Part shown: positions 44,301 to 53,960 of the stretch, piece after piece
Position numbering within the stretch: the first letter of the stretch is position 1
How the letters are laid out: the number at the start of each line of letters is the position of its first letter
Source of the DNA: Bacteroidota bacterium
Lineage (GTDB): Bacteria; Bacteroidota; Bacteroidia; Bacteroidales; VadinHA17
DNA: 64,000 nt
Assembly (NCBI GenBank): GCA_016718875.1
Contig: JADKBL010000008.1
Span: 62,001-126,000, forward strand
Direction: 5' to 3'
Program-made: the position numbers and the translations under genes
Notes under the pieces: generated by a model
Database searches by the model: none
Seen by the model: the letters and a program-made list of their open reading frames with translations, nothing else
What the model was told of the DNA's origin: nothing

Positions 44301-44863
44301 ACAAGATCAGATTTCCCGTAGAGACCAATATTTGTGAATTTCGTCCTGTCTTCAGAATAGATGTTCAGAACTCCGAACATTGCACCAGACAGTTTGCACA
44401 TAACTGCTGTCAGATGGTGATAATCAATTTCAGTATTTGAAGAACTGACAAGAAGCCTGCTTAGATTAAGGATGTCTTCTTCGTTTCTGAAACTCATTTT
44501 ACGATCAGTAATATCACTCAGAACAAGTGCAAAGTGGTTAACCTGATTTGAAAAGACTTTAACATTATACCAGCGCTCACGATCTTCTGACAATATCTCA
44601 TAATCACCACTTCCCTCACTTTGAGCAATTTCTGCATAATATGACAATGTCCTGAACAGTGAATTTTTCACTTTCCCTTTTATCTCAGAAAACTTTTTAC
44701 CAACAGTATCATAACTGCTTAAACCTGAAATTTCTTGAAAGGATTGATTTGAATCAAGAATTTTAAAATCAAAGGGATTTCCAGTTGCATCCAGAATTAT
44801 TTCAAAATAGGCAAAACCGATAGAGAGCTCTTTTAATAATGCTTTATAAATAGCTTCTTTCAT
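41342..44863 (-). CDS. Cytoplasmic hybrid sensor histidine kinase/response regulator with multiple PAS domains
   Basis: 1173 residues, no membrane segment or signal peptide. Order: PAS-like (1-120), GAF-like (about 130-295), PAS (about 305-415), PAS (about 425-535), PAS (about 550-665), PAS (about 675-790), HisKA with phospho-acceptor H816 (NMSHEIRTPMNG), HATPase (N935, DTGIG 962-966, GSGLGL 992-997) and a receiver domain with D1104 (VLMDIKMPGMSG). No DNA-binding output domain. The signal is unknown. It is a paralogue of the kinase encoded just upstream, sharing the last PAS, kinase and receiver domains closely. Confidence 0.92.
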   Translation of the reverse strand: MKEAIYKALLKELSIGFAYFEIILDATGNPFDFKILDSNQSFQEISGLSSYDTVGKKFSEIKGKVKNSLFRTLSYYAEIAQSEGSGDYEILSEDRERWYNVKVFSNQVNHFALVLSDITDRKMSFRNEEDILNLSRLLVSSSNTEIDYHHLTAVMCKLSGAMFGVLNIYSEDRTKFTNIGLYGKSDLVTRAAKYLGYDLRNKEWNISDVRLDQIKGGYPVKFENLSKLASGVIPDTICRSISAVFNIGFIYMVEIISSEKTIGDFILIFERDKDLLHPASVSAYANLVGNTISRKKEAALVQQSENNLKNFFNAGLDFHWVLDYNGGILAVNETVKRRLGFDEDELKGHPVLKVHPEEFHSEAAEVMSSMLKGSDIPCFVPLKTKSGFQIPVETYVIKGDWNGSPALFGISKDISELKISEEKFFKAFNTSPTIIGLSTLDEGVYVEVNQTFYDILGYKPEEIIGKRSIDVVKMDKSFRSDISQKLRELGSIRNHETVVYTKDDRPVNVQISAEIITIQERNLILTVAIDITERLKAEKGLIQAKESLEQTSRLAKVGSWEVNLVENTVYWSAVTKDIAEVPADFVPDINSVANFYKEGKDRNRILEIINIATEKGESFDEEFRVVSLQGNEKWIRNIIKPQFIDEKCVHLFGTIQDITDRRQAEEVLRESEANLTTIIENALESIWSVNTEYEVQFVNEVFIESFQRTFGVILAKGVNIVQSLPPEQRQVWKERYDRAFRNEHFLIDETIEYGGKTTYIEVAINPINVGGKVVGASVFGKDVTETKLAEQRLILAKEKAEESDRLKSAFLANMSHEIRTPMNGILGFLNLMKEPDLSEENKAAYINIVTMSGHRLLETINDIIEISKIETGVIQVNMSAVSVAELIGYYNGFFHQQADQKGLEFVVSNRLPEGLHYFISDKNKLDSIISNLIKNAIKFTQTGSVHFGCYIENNRIVFYVKDTGIGIKEEHLSLIFERFVQGDFSASRLHEGSGLGLSIVKAYVELLKGDIKVESKVGSGTIFSFSIPCIITENGNAKNIKPTPEEKVHKKKIKILIAEDDHASFLYLQKVLSTDGVTIVRTTTGEDTVTFIMENPDITLVLMDIKMPGMSGIEATRKIREFNSKIPIIAQTAYSMSGDRDLAVDAGCNDFITKPVNRHELEKLVKKYTGKTS

Positions 44864-45209
44864 TTCATGAAAGTATTAGATTGTCTAAACCGGTTATCCC
44901 AATAGGAAAATCCCTTATTGCACTCATAATCACACTAAACATAAGTTTAAATCATTCATGATTACTATAAACGATTTGTACTTGCACTGACTTTAACCAG
45001 CTAAATATATGAAAAAAAAGAAACCCAATTACTAAAAATAGTTAAAATCACATCCATAATTAATATTTTAAAACAAAACACTGCATTTACTTAATATTTA
45101 TAATATAAAATAGATATTACATATATGATAATGAATATAAGTATGTATAAAAAATATTAAATCGGGGGATAACAGGCATTTAAAGAAAAGAAAAATCAGA
45201 TAATCATTC
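44864..45209. other. AT-rich intergenic region, nothing recognised
   Basis: 346 bases between the two sensor kinase genes. Very A+T rich, especially 45040-45160, without a long open frame, clear hairpin terminator or exact TAnnTTTG box on the minus strand. It presumably holds the control region for the downstream kinase gene, but I cannot place a promoter in it. Confidence 0.5.
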
Positions 45210-48200
45210 TTACTTATTTGGTAAAATTCTGCCTGTATATTTATTAATCAGGTTTTGTAATTCTTTACTGTTTATAGGTTTAGATATATAATCATTGCAC
45301 CCTGCTTCTATTATAAGATCCCTGTCACCAGAAAGGGAATAGGCAGTCTGGGCAATGATCGGTATTGATTTATTAAACTCTCTTATCCTTCTGGTTGCAT
45401 CAAGTCCGCTCATGCCTGGCATTTTAATATCCATAAGAACAGCTGATATTTCCGGGGTGCTTTTAACAATAGCTACAGTATCTTCTCCATTTGTTGTACG
45501 GATAAATGTAACACCATCACCCATGAGTGCTTTCTGAATATAGAGATAGCTTGCAAAGTCATCCTCAGCTATAAGTATCTTAGTACCTTCTTTAAGTGAT
45601 TTATGTCCTATTACCGGAGTTTCCTGACTAACTACTTTGCTATCATCTTCAATATATGGTATCAGGAAGGAAAACTTTGTTCCCTTTCCCATTTTAGATT
45701 CAACTGCAATAGTTCCTCCGAGCATCTCGACATAAGCTTTAACAATTGCCAGTCCAAGACCGGATCCCTCATGAGGCCGTGAAGTTGAAATGTCTGCCTG
45801 AACAAACCTATCGAAAATTGATTCGAGTCTGCTCTCAGGGATGCCAACCCCGGTATCTTTTACAGAGAATAAAAGCTTTCCATTATCCAGCTGACATCCG
45901 AATTCTACTTTTCCTGAAGGTGTAAATTTGATTGCATTCTTGATCAGGTTTGATAGTATACTGTCAAGCTTCTTCCTGTCAGTTCTGAAGAACATTATAT
46001 CAGAAGGAATATTGTTATTTACAATATATTCCAATCCTTTCTGGGTAGTCTGATGGCGGAAAAAACCATTAAAGTAACCTACCAGTTCCGACACATTAAC
46101 CGGCGACATATTCAACTGTAATCCACCTGACTCAATTTTAGATATCTCAATAATATCATTAATTGTTTCGAGAAGCCTCTGGCCGCTCTGTGTAACTATA
46201 TTTATGTAAACACTTTTATTCTCTTCAGAGAGATCTGGTTCATTAAGCAGATTAAGAAAACCTATTATACCGCTCATAGGAGTTCTTATCTCATGGCTCA
46301 TGTTAGCAAGAAAAGCTGATTTCAGTCTGTCACTCTCTTCTGCTTTCTCCTTAGCTGCAATCAGTTTCTCTTCTTTTTCAAGTCGCTCCATTGCATTTAC
46401 AAGTGTCTGGGCATAAACCTGAAGCAACTGCTGTTCATAGTCATTGTAAATATGCCTCGATCTTACGGAATCAAATCCAACAAATCCTGTGCAGGCGCCC
46501 TCTTTTATCAGAGGAATTGTGAGCAAACTAATAACATCCTGTGACTCAAGTAGAGATTTCAGGCTTCCTGCAGGCAGATCGCATGCATTATCAACTTTCA
46601 CTATTTCCCCGTTCTCATGAACAGAAACAATACCAGAATATTGTTCCAGGGGAATATTCTGAAGATTATCCTTTTGCGACGATACTCCCTGCCTGCACCA
46701 TTCAATTATATTTGTCGCAGTGTTCATCACGAAGTCATAACTAAAGACATAAGCCCTGTCAGCTCCTACAAATTCACCAATTTTTTCAAGTGACAGGTTG
46801 ATGGCTGTGTTTATCTCCTTCAAAGGAAGGTTGATAAAACCAGATGAAAGCTCAACAAGAAGTTTTCTCAGTTCTGACTGATACTGCAGTTGCAACTGCG
46901 CATATTTCTTCTCCGTAACATCTTTCCCGTAAGCAGAAATCCCTACAACGGCACCATCGACAAGAATAGGGTTTAGTGATACTTCAACATAAATTGAAGC
47001 ATCATTGATCTCTATTTTATCCTCAAATAAAAAGTGTTCATTCTGGAGTGCTCTGTCATATCTTTCCCTCCAGATAGGTTTCAGGAATTCCGGAAGTGCA
47101 TCAATGACATTAACCCCAGGTTTAAGCTGTGTTCCGAATGTGTGAAGAAAAGATGACGAAAAGACTTCATTTACATACTGGATCTCATAGTTTCTGTTGA
47201 TAGACCAGATATTTTCAAGAGTATTTTCTATTATAGCTTTCAGGTTAGCTTCATTCTCTTTTACAGCCACCTGTACATTTCTTTCAACTGTAATATCCTG
47301 AAGAACACCATCAAAATAAACAGGATTCCCTTTCCTGTCAGTTATCAGCCGGCTGTTATCTCTTACCCATATCAGATCACCATTTTTCTTTTTCAGCTGG
47401 AATTCGCTCTGTATTACACCACCTCTTTTCTCCGTAGCACTGAGTTGTTGCTGACGGTTAACAGGGTTGGCATATAAATGACTCACATTTACTTTCAGAA
47501 ATTCTTCAACAGAATCATATTCAAGTATCTTTGCAAGAGACAGATTTGAATAGACAATCTTCCCGTCAATGTTGGTTCTGTAGACACCTACAGGCAATTG
47601 TTCGGTGAGGGATCTGTATTTATCCTCACTTTCCCTGAGAGCATCCAGAGTCTTTCTCAATTCCGTATTATCCCGGGACATTGCGAACACCACGTCCTTT
47701 CCAAAATAGAATCCCTTGTTCAGTATTACATCCTTGGGAAAAATTTCACCGTTTTTTCTTAATCCCCACCAGTCAAATCTCTGTGGTTCTCCATTGAAAG
47801 CCTGATGAATACTCTCACTGGTTCTCTCGAGATCGTTAAGTCCCGGAGCTGACAACTTTTCAGGTGTAAAGCCTACAATCTCACTCTTCTCATACCCATA
47901 CATTTTTGTTGCAGCAGCATTAACATCGATGAATACCCCATTTTCATCAAGAACATAAATTGCAGCAATTGTATAATCAAAAATACTTTTGTAGCTGGCC
48001 TCACTTTCAGCCAGTGACTTGCTCATCTGCAAGAGTCTGTCATTCTCAATCAGAAGATAGCCTGTATTTTCAAGCTCACTCTGAAGGCTTTTAAGACAGG
48101 AAATATCTTCAAAGAGTGTCAGAAGATATCCATCATCCTTACTAACGACCCGAACAGCATACCATTTTTTTGTGCTTTTGGAATAGAAATCTATCTCTCC

Positions 48201-48452
48201 ATCAGGCTCAGATAATAATAGCCTTTTGTATAAAGCTGCAAGTTCCGGATATTTCCCTTTCTGAAATATTTCATTAATCCTTTTCTCCGATACTATCTTC
48301 GGATCAAGTCCGGTTATTGACTCAAATGTATTATTATGATCAATGATTCTGCAGTCTGCCGGCTTACCATTTTTATCAAAAATAATTTCATGGCACGCAT
48401 AACCAAAAGGGCCGTTTTTAATTACCGACTGATAAAAATTATCCTTCGTCAT
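45210..48452 (-). CDS. Cytoplasmic hybrid sensor histidine kinase/response regulator with PAS and GAF domains
   Basis: I start at the ATG at 48452 (MTKDNFYQSV, 1080 residues): it aligns with the paralogue's N-terminus and leaves a good promoter upstream; a frame start at 48521 would lie inside that promoter. Order: PAS-like (1-120), PAS (about 155-265), PAS (about 275-390), PAS (about 400-515), GAF (about 535-690), HisKA with H720 (NMSHEIRTPMSG), HATPase (DTGVG, GSGLGL) and receiver with D1008 (VLMDIKMPGMSG). No membrane segment, so it senses a cytoplasmic cue. No partner regulator is encoded nearby. Confidence 0.92.
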   Translation of the reverse strand: MTKDNFYQSVIKNGPFGYACHEIIFDKNGKPADCRIIDHNNTFESITGLDPKIVSEKRINEIFQKGKYPELAALYKRLLLSEPDGEIDFYSKSTKKWYAVRVVSKDDGYLLTLFEDISCLKSLQSELENTGYLLIENDRLLQMSKSLAESEASYKSIFDYTIAAIYVLDENGVFIDVNAAATKMYGYEKSEIVGFTPEKLSAPGLNDLERTSESIHQAFNGEPQRFDWWGLRKNGEIFPKDVILNKGFYFGKDVVFAMSRDNTELRKTLDALRESEDKYRSLTEQLPVGVYRTNIDGKIVYSNLSLAKILEYDSVEEFLKVNVSHLYANPVNRQQQLSATEKRGGVIQSEFQLKKKNGDLIWVRDNSRLITDRKGNPVYFDGVLQDITVERNVQVAVKENEANLKAIIENTLENIWSINRNYEIQYVNEVFSSSFLHTFGTQLKPGVNVIDALPEFLKPIWRERYDRALQNEHFLFEDKIEINDASIYVEVSLNPILVDGAVVGISAYGKDVTEKKYAQLQLQYQSELRKLLVELSSGFINLPLKEINTAINLSLEKIGEFVGADRAYVFSYDFVMNTATNIIEWCRQGVSSQKDNLQNIPLEQYSGIVSVHENGEIVKVDNACDLPAGSLKSLLESQDVISLLTIPLIKEGACTGFVGFDSVRSRHIYNDYEQQLLQVYAQTLVNAMERLEKEEKLIAAKEKAEESDRLKSAFLANMSHEIRTPMSGIIGFLNLLNEPDLSEENKSVYINIVTQSGQRLLETINDIIEISKIESGGLQLNMSPVNVSELVGYFNGFFRHQTTQKGLEYIVNNNIPSDIMFFRTDRKKLDSILSNLIKNAIKFTPSGKVEFGCQLDNGKLLFSVKDTGVGIPESRLESIFDRFVQADISTSRPHEGSGLGLAIVKAYVEMLGGTIAVESKMGKGTKFSFLIPYIEDDSKVVSQETPVIGHKSLKEGTKILIAEDDFASYLYIQKALMGDGVTFIRTTNGEDTVAIVKSTPEISAVLMDIKMPGMSGLDATRRIREFNKSIPIIAQTAYSLSGDRDLIIEAGCNDYISKPINSKELQNLINKYTGRILPNK

Positions 48453-48491
48453 AAGGTTGACAGAACAGATTCTACGATAGTTTAGACTGGC

Positions 48492-48521
48492 CAAATATAC
48501 TAAAAATGAAGTTATTATCAA
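48492..48521 (-). promoter_or_regulatory. Bacteroidota-type promoter for the upstream sensor kinase
   Basis: On the minus strand TTG (48521-48519), 19 bases, then TATATTTG (48499-48492), an exact TAnnTTTG box at ideal spacing. Start codon 48452 is 39 bases downstream, supporting that start choice. Confidence 0.65.
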
Positions 48522-48545
48522 GCTTCAGATTCAGAGGCATATTTT

Positions 48546-51500
48546 TTAGTCAGCAAGCTCTTTCATAAGCAGCTCTATTATTCGTGCATTAGCATCCTTT
48601 TCACCTTCGGTGAGCACAAAGCTGTTATCCTTTAAATATACAGCCTTACTCCATTCAATTAGTTTTGATCGGGGGAAAGTTTTTATCTGACTGTCGAGCC
48701 ATTTTACTGCCTCCTCGTTGTTTCCAAGACGTTCATAAGCCCAGGCAGTGATAACAGCATTTGAAGGAATGAAATTCCGGACAGTATTCTCTATACGTGG
48801 CGAGAATTCAACAACCCTGTCAAGTTTCTTCTTTGCCTCAACGGATTTCTTCATCCCTGTAAAGCAGAGATAGCTCATCCAGTTTTCAAGCCTCATATCA
48901 ATATCCTCCTCATAGGGTTTACCAACTCCGAGGTTCTCAGGCCACAGATCAGCCTGTGCAATAAATTTCAGAGCTCCTGAATAATTTTTCTTCTGCATAA
49001 GCTGGGCAGCCTGCATCAGTTTTGCTTCACGATAAAACTCTCTGCCTCCTGTCGCTCCTTCAACCGGAATTATATTTAGTCCTGTCAAAAGGGCATCAGC
49101 CTCCTTGTACTTTTTACTCAGGAGAAGAGCCCTTGCATGAACAGTACCCATTCTGAAATCTTCCTGATGAGACTTATAGAAAGGTGTAGTTATTTCAAGA
49201 GCTTTATCATACTGACCTCTGCTTATATAGAAGTTTGCAAGATACTGCTGATACCTCCATTGCTGATCGAGAGAGAGTGCCTTTTTAAAGTCCTTCTCAC
49301 TTTGAGCATCATCTTTCCCTCTCAGCATCTCTGCACGGGTCACATAGAACGGAGCAAAATCGGGAGAATCTCCGCATGATTTCATAAGAGAATTTGATTC
49401 ATCTATCCGGTTTCTGTCCCTGTAGATTAGTGCAAGGTGGAACTTTAGCAGCCAGTTATCCTCTGTTTTCATCAGTGATTCTATTACACGGGCTGATTCC
49501 CACCGGAAAGGAAATGAATAGTCAGGCTTAAAAGCAGAGAAATCAATTTTCCTGTTCAGAATATAGCTTTTCCAGTATTCACTTTCAGGTGTTACTGGTG
49601 ATTGTGATAATACTTTAAGGGTCTCATCACTACATCCGATATTAAAATACCATACAGCAAGTTCCATTAAAGTTTCATATGGCAATTCATTCCTGATAAG
49701 CGATAAAAAATCAATCCGGGTTTGCTCATTATTTTCAGCAAGATATTTTTCGAAGCGTGAAAAGTGATTCAGCGGGTCAAAAGAGAGAAGAGTGACAAGT
49801 ATATTTTCTGATTTAGATTTGTTTCCCAGCTTTCTGTAAATGACTGCCTGCATCTGCAGAGCTTCAATATTATACCTGTTATAATCCACTGCCCTTTCTG
49901 CATATCCAAGGGCTCTTGTATAATCCTTTTCCTTAAGGAATGACCTGCACAATCCGGTATAAGCTGCACTGCGGTATTCCGATGAAAGTGAGGCAATGCT
50001 GTAACCATCCCTTGCATCTGTGATATTTCCAATACGTTCGTTTACAAGAGCATAATAGTAATTTGTTTCACCGTCATGGGTATCAATGCTAAGTGCTTTG
50101 GTTGCATATTCAAGGGCTTTATCATACTGAAGGTTTCGCAGCATAAGTTCAGAAAGCCTGAGAAGTGTTGGAAGATGATTTCTATCGAGCTCATATGCGG
50201 CTTTAAGTTTTTCTTCAGCCCGCGGATATAACTTCTGATCCATGGCTGCACTGCCCTCTACATATAATCCATATGCGCTCTTCCAGTCGAAATCCTTTGG
50301 AGCTTCAACAGGCCGGTTTATTACACGGTATCCGGGATCAGAACTGTAGATAAGCTTATTGGCCCCGACAGTTAACATCAGGTTTTTATCATTCCCGTTA
50401 AACCTTACTGAATCAGCAAATGTCTTCAAGGGGTCAAGTGTGATTTTCTTACTGTAAATCACCCTGTCTCCCTCTCTTATTTCAAGCAGATCATCAATTT
50501 TCTGAGCCGGAGAAAAGTATACCTTCAGAAAACCATTCTCATTTTTCAGGTTAACGGCCCCGTATTCATTTGCTTCCACATATCCTCTTGTCCTGAGTAC
50601 AGGGTAGAAGTATTCTGTCCAGATATCAGTGGCATAGGGTGCAAAATTCAGGTATTTAAACGGAGTATAGAGTGATCCTCCTGAATTCTGGTTGAACAAT
50701 CTGCCCGACTGCATCTCTACATACTGTCCATCAGTATCTGTAAGAAGTTTTTCCCAGATCATACCCTGCCTGGAGAGGCCCCATATCCATATTTTTTTTC
50801 CTGCTTTGTCATCATAGTTTCCGTATCTGACTACTCCGAATTTATCATCATGCCAGTAAGCTCCGGCAAATCCGGCGTATTTACCGAATACATGATATGA
50901 CTTATAACCACCAAAATTATTCTCCTCATAAAAAGAAATTTTTTCCCGTTATCCTTGTTAACCGGCCAGTCGGCATATTCACCGCCATGTCCTATGTAAT
51001 GTGTTCCGGGGAATATAAACTCAAGGTTTCCGGCTGATTTATAACCACCATTAAGCCAGTGATAATAAGGCTCTGACACAGGTGTAGAATTGTACCAGAA
51101 TGTCCTTGTTATGAAATAGGCTTTATCATTTGGAAGTCTGATCTCAAGCCTCCAGTTGCTTCGTGTAAGGAGGTCGAGAACGCCAACAATACAGCTTACA
51201 CTGCCATCGTCATTCTTCTGAATTACATAATCAACCGGTGTTGCACAGTTCGGTGTATGGCCTATTATACCATAGTTAAGCTCAAGTCCGCCGCTTGTAT
51301 AGGGTCCGCGCATTGCTATATCACGGAATTTTACAGCATGATTATAATAGATGAAGGGCTCTCCTGTTGATTTCTCAATAGCAGTCCAGATCTTCCCTCC
51401 CACCTCAGGGAAAATGAGAACTTTGATATAGTCATTCTCCAGCTCTACTACCTTCCATTCCTTCTGAACCGGCTTATCTGTAAAACCATCGTACCTGAAA

Positions 51501-51682
51501 TATGGATAAAGCTGAGACAAAACAGGGACAGGACTGGGATCAGAATACGGATAGGTAGTGTAGACCTGTTTATATTCCTTTACTGTTGATTTCCCATTCT
51601 GGGAATAGCCTGAAAAGTAAACTGATACCAGGAGTGCTAATGTCAACAAGAAACGAAAGATACTGTTTATAGTTTTCATCAT
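48546..51682 (-). CDS. DUF5107-type exported protein with TPR repeats (one-base frameshift)
   Basis: 1045 residues after repair. Signal peptide (SIFRFLLTLALLVSVYFSGYSQ). The N-terminal half is a galactose-mutarotase-like beta domain of the DUF5107 type (KVLIFPEVGGKIWTAIEKSTGEPFIYYNHAVKF, RGPYTSGGLELNYGIIGHTPN); the C-terminal half (from about residue 480) is a long run of TPR helices (DRNHLPTLLRLSELMLRNLQYDKALEYATKAL). The frame breaks at NGKK; adding one base to the T6 run at 50939-50944 gives NGKKISFYEENNFGGYKSY and a continuous frame. Function unknown; glycan or sugar binding is suggested by the fold. It sits upstream of the two hybrid kinases. Confidence 0.82.
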
Positions 51683-51797
51683 TACAGCATTTAAAATTAT
51701 GTATCTAATATAACATAATTAAGCTGAAATTATTAATTTATTCTACCTAAGATTTCTTTGTAATTCACGCGGGCGATCCCCATTTCACGAATTAAAT

Positions 51798-53960
51798 CTA
51801 TTTTACTGTAATTACCTTCCTGAAGGAAACAGGTTCTCCATTCAGATTTACTCCCTGAAGTGTCACTTCATATGAAGCAACACCATCTGAAGTCCAGAAT
51901 TCAAAAGTTTCATTATTAGTACCTGATGATTTCACAGATGGATTCCAGTAAAGTGTATTTCTGAAATCCGGAATTCTCGATTTTTTCAACTCATCTGAGG
52001 AATAAACAGGCGAGATGAAGGAAGGAACAGATTCCACAACTCTGTATTTAAACCTGATAGCATCTTCAGGAAGTGAAATCCCGCTTAAATCTCCTGCTTT
52101 AGTTATAACATTTATTATACCAAAGAAAATATAATCACCTACAAGATACAGATCCTTAATAACATCAATTCTTTCAACCTTTTCCGGATCGAGCCCTGCA
52201 ATAACTGCAGGATCCTTTACAAATATTCCATCGATAAAAAGGACAGGAGGCTTTTTGTGAACAAGCTTTGTCACAGGATCTTCAATTGTCATACTGTAAT
52301 TATTGCCCTTTCTTTTAAGCTGAACACCTGGAGTGAGCTCAAAGAAAACCTCCTCCATTAACGGAAGTAAAATATAATCTTCCATCTTCAGCTCAATATC
52401 CGGCTTACCGTAAAATCTTTCAGAAACAGGATCCTGTATTGATTCTGTAACAGGATCGGCAGCATTACTTATCCCATAGATTTTATTTACCTGGTAATCC
52501 GCTCCCTCCTTTAAAAAATAATCAGGTACAATAAAAACAGAAGTATCAGGGTGTTCATCATTCTTCAGAAGGTCTTCGGCTAAAGTCGTTCCAATCTTAA
52601 CGGAACTTTTCAAATCAGGCTCCTCAGGCTGAATAATCAGGTCATTCACTTTATCATTAACCGGTACTTCAAAACTGAATGTCCCTGCACCATCCGTTAT
52701 TGAATACTGGAATGCAGGAGTTTTACCAGGCTTTGACAGAAACATGTATTTCCCTTTTAACGGCTCCAGGCTATTTTTTTGAATAATCTGACCAGAAATA
52801 AAGTGTCCGTCTTTTTCAGGCTGATACTTAAGTTCAGGTAACTTATGCGACATAACAAGATCCCAGTCAATCCAGTTACTTTTTGCATTCAGAAGAAACC
52901 TGTCAATGGAATCAGCCGGGATCTCACTTATTCTTCTATTAAGGAATGATTCAGGAAGGAAACCAAACTCGGATCCAAAAACCAAATAATCAGTTATATC
53001 TCCACCCCCTGGTTTCCCTGTTACAGGAGAGACTGACAAACTTGCAGATAAGGCTGAAAGTGAATCACTTCCATTCAGTGCGGAAATGATCCTGATATCA
53101 ACTTTTTCGCGTAAACTGAAAGTGTCTGAAGAGATTATTTTAAAACCCAGATCCTGCTTAAATGGAGTATAAATGAGACGCTCAGCAACAGGCTTGAGCT
53201 TTGAATCAAGAATAACAATTTGATTTATACCGGGAATGAATATTTCTTCAGGCACATTTGTTCTGACCATTCCTGACTTAAGGGTAACTGCTTTAACCAT
53301 TGAAACAATACCTTGTGTCTGGACAATCAAATAACATTCAGGACTATTGGCAGACAGAAATTTGTCATCAGCATTAAGGGCTATCTCAGTTCTTCCTGAC
53401 TGTTCACGGTTGACTTTTATTCCTAGCCCGGTATCATCTTTTGTGATATTTTTATTCCTCGCGGCTGGTTGAATTGAGCCATCCAATCCAGGCTTACCTC
53501 TAAGTACCTTATTATTTAAGGCATTATATATAAAAATTTCCCTGACAAAACAATTAGCAGGCATAAAATTACTCATCCACCTGGTATAAGCTCTGATTAT
53601 ATATCTTCCGGTTGACAGTGTATCAGGTAAAAGAATATGACCCGGGCCAATACCTTTGTCAAGTTTTATTCTTTTTTCAACGACCTTACGGTTATCTGCA
53701 TTTAAAATATCAAAATAGGCAATGGAGCTGTGATCGGTAATTGAGTTGGACTGCCTGTCAAAAAGGTAAATATTAAACCAAAGATTCTCTCCGGCAATAT
53801 ATTCATCCCTGTCTGAATGGATGAAAATCTCCTCCCATGGCATTAACCTGCAATAGGTTATCAAATTACCTTTTATTATATCTTCAGGAGAATTGACTGG
53901 CTGTCCCTGTGCTTTTAACAGTGACAATATTGGAATAAGTATAAGCCAGAATTTTTTCAT
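51798..53960 (-). CDS. MG2-like exported protein with C-terminal TonB-receptor plug-like domain
   Basis: 720 residues with signal peptide (FWLILIPILSLLKAQGQ). The N-terminal domain (about 45-150; IFIHSDRDEYIAGENLWFNIYLFD) is the MG2/alpha-2-macroglobulin-like type common in Bacteroidota; a regulatory-like beta domain lies near 385-450, and residues about 570-640 (PPVLFIDGIFVKDPAVIAGLDPEKVERIDVIKD) resemble a TonB-dependent receptor plug. No barrel follows. It overlaps the DUF4249 gene by 4 bases, implying coupled translation. Probably a periplasmic or surface partner of the TonB receptor encoded upstream; the ligand is unknown. Confidence 0.72.
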   Translation of the reverse strand: MKKFWLILIPILSLLKAQGQPVNSPEDIIKGNLITYCRLMPWEEIFIHSDRDEYIAGENLWFNIYLFDRQSNSITDHSSIAYFDILNADNRKVVEKRIKLDKGIGPGHILLPDTLSTGRYIIRAYTRWMSNFMPANCFVREIFIYNALNNKVLRGKPGLDGSIQPAARNKNITKDDTGLGIKVNREQSGRTEIALNADDKFLSANSPECYLIVQTQGIVSMVKAVTLKSGMVRTNVPEEIFIPGINQIVILDSKLKPVAERLIYTPFKQDLGFKIISSDTFSLREKVDIRIISALNGSDSLSALSASLSVSPVTGKPGGGDITDYLVFGSEFGFLPESFLNRRISEIPADSIDRFLLNAKSNWIDWDLVMSHKLPELKYQPEKDGHFISGQIIQKNSLEPLKGKYMFLSKPGKTPAFQYSITDGAGTFSFEVPVNDKVNDLIIQPEEPDLKSSVKIGTTLAEDLLKNDEHPDTSVFIVPDYFLKEGADYQVNKIYGISNAADPVTESIQDPVSERFYGKPDIELKMEDYILLPLMEEVFFELTPGVQLKRKGNNYSMTIEDPVTKLVHKKPPVLFIDGIFVKDPAVIAGLDPEKVERIDVIKDLYLVGDYIFFGIINVITKAGDLSGISLPEDAIRFKYRVVESVPSFISPVYSSDELKKSRIPDFRNTLYWNPSVKSSGTNNETFEFWTSDGVASYEVTLQGVNLNGEPVSFRKVITVK

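Noticed and set aside
41342..48452. The two sensor kinases as an assembly duplication
   Set aside because: They differ in sequence throughout and in domain order, so they are true paralogues.
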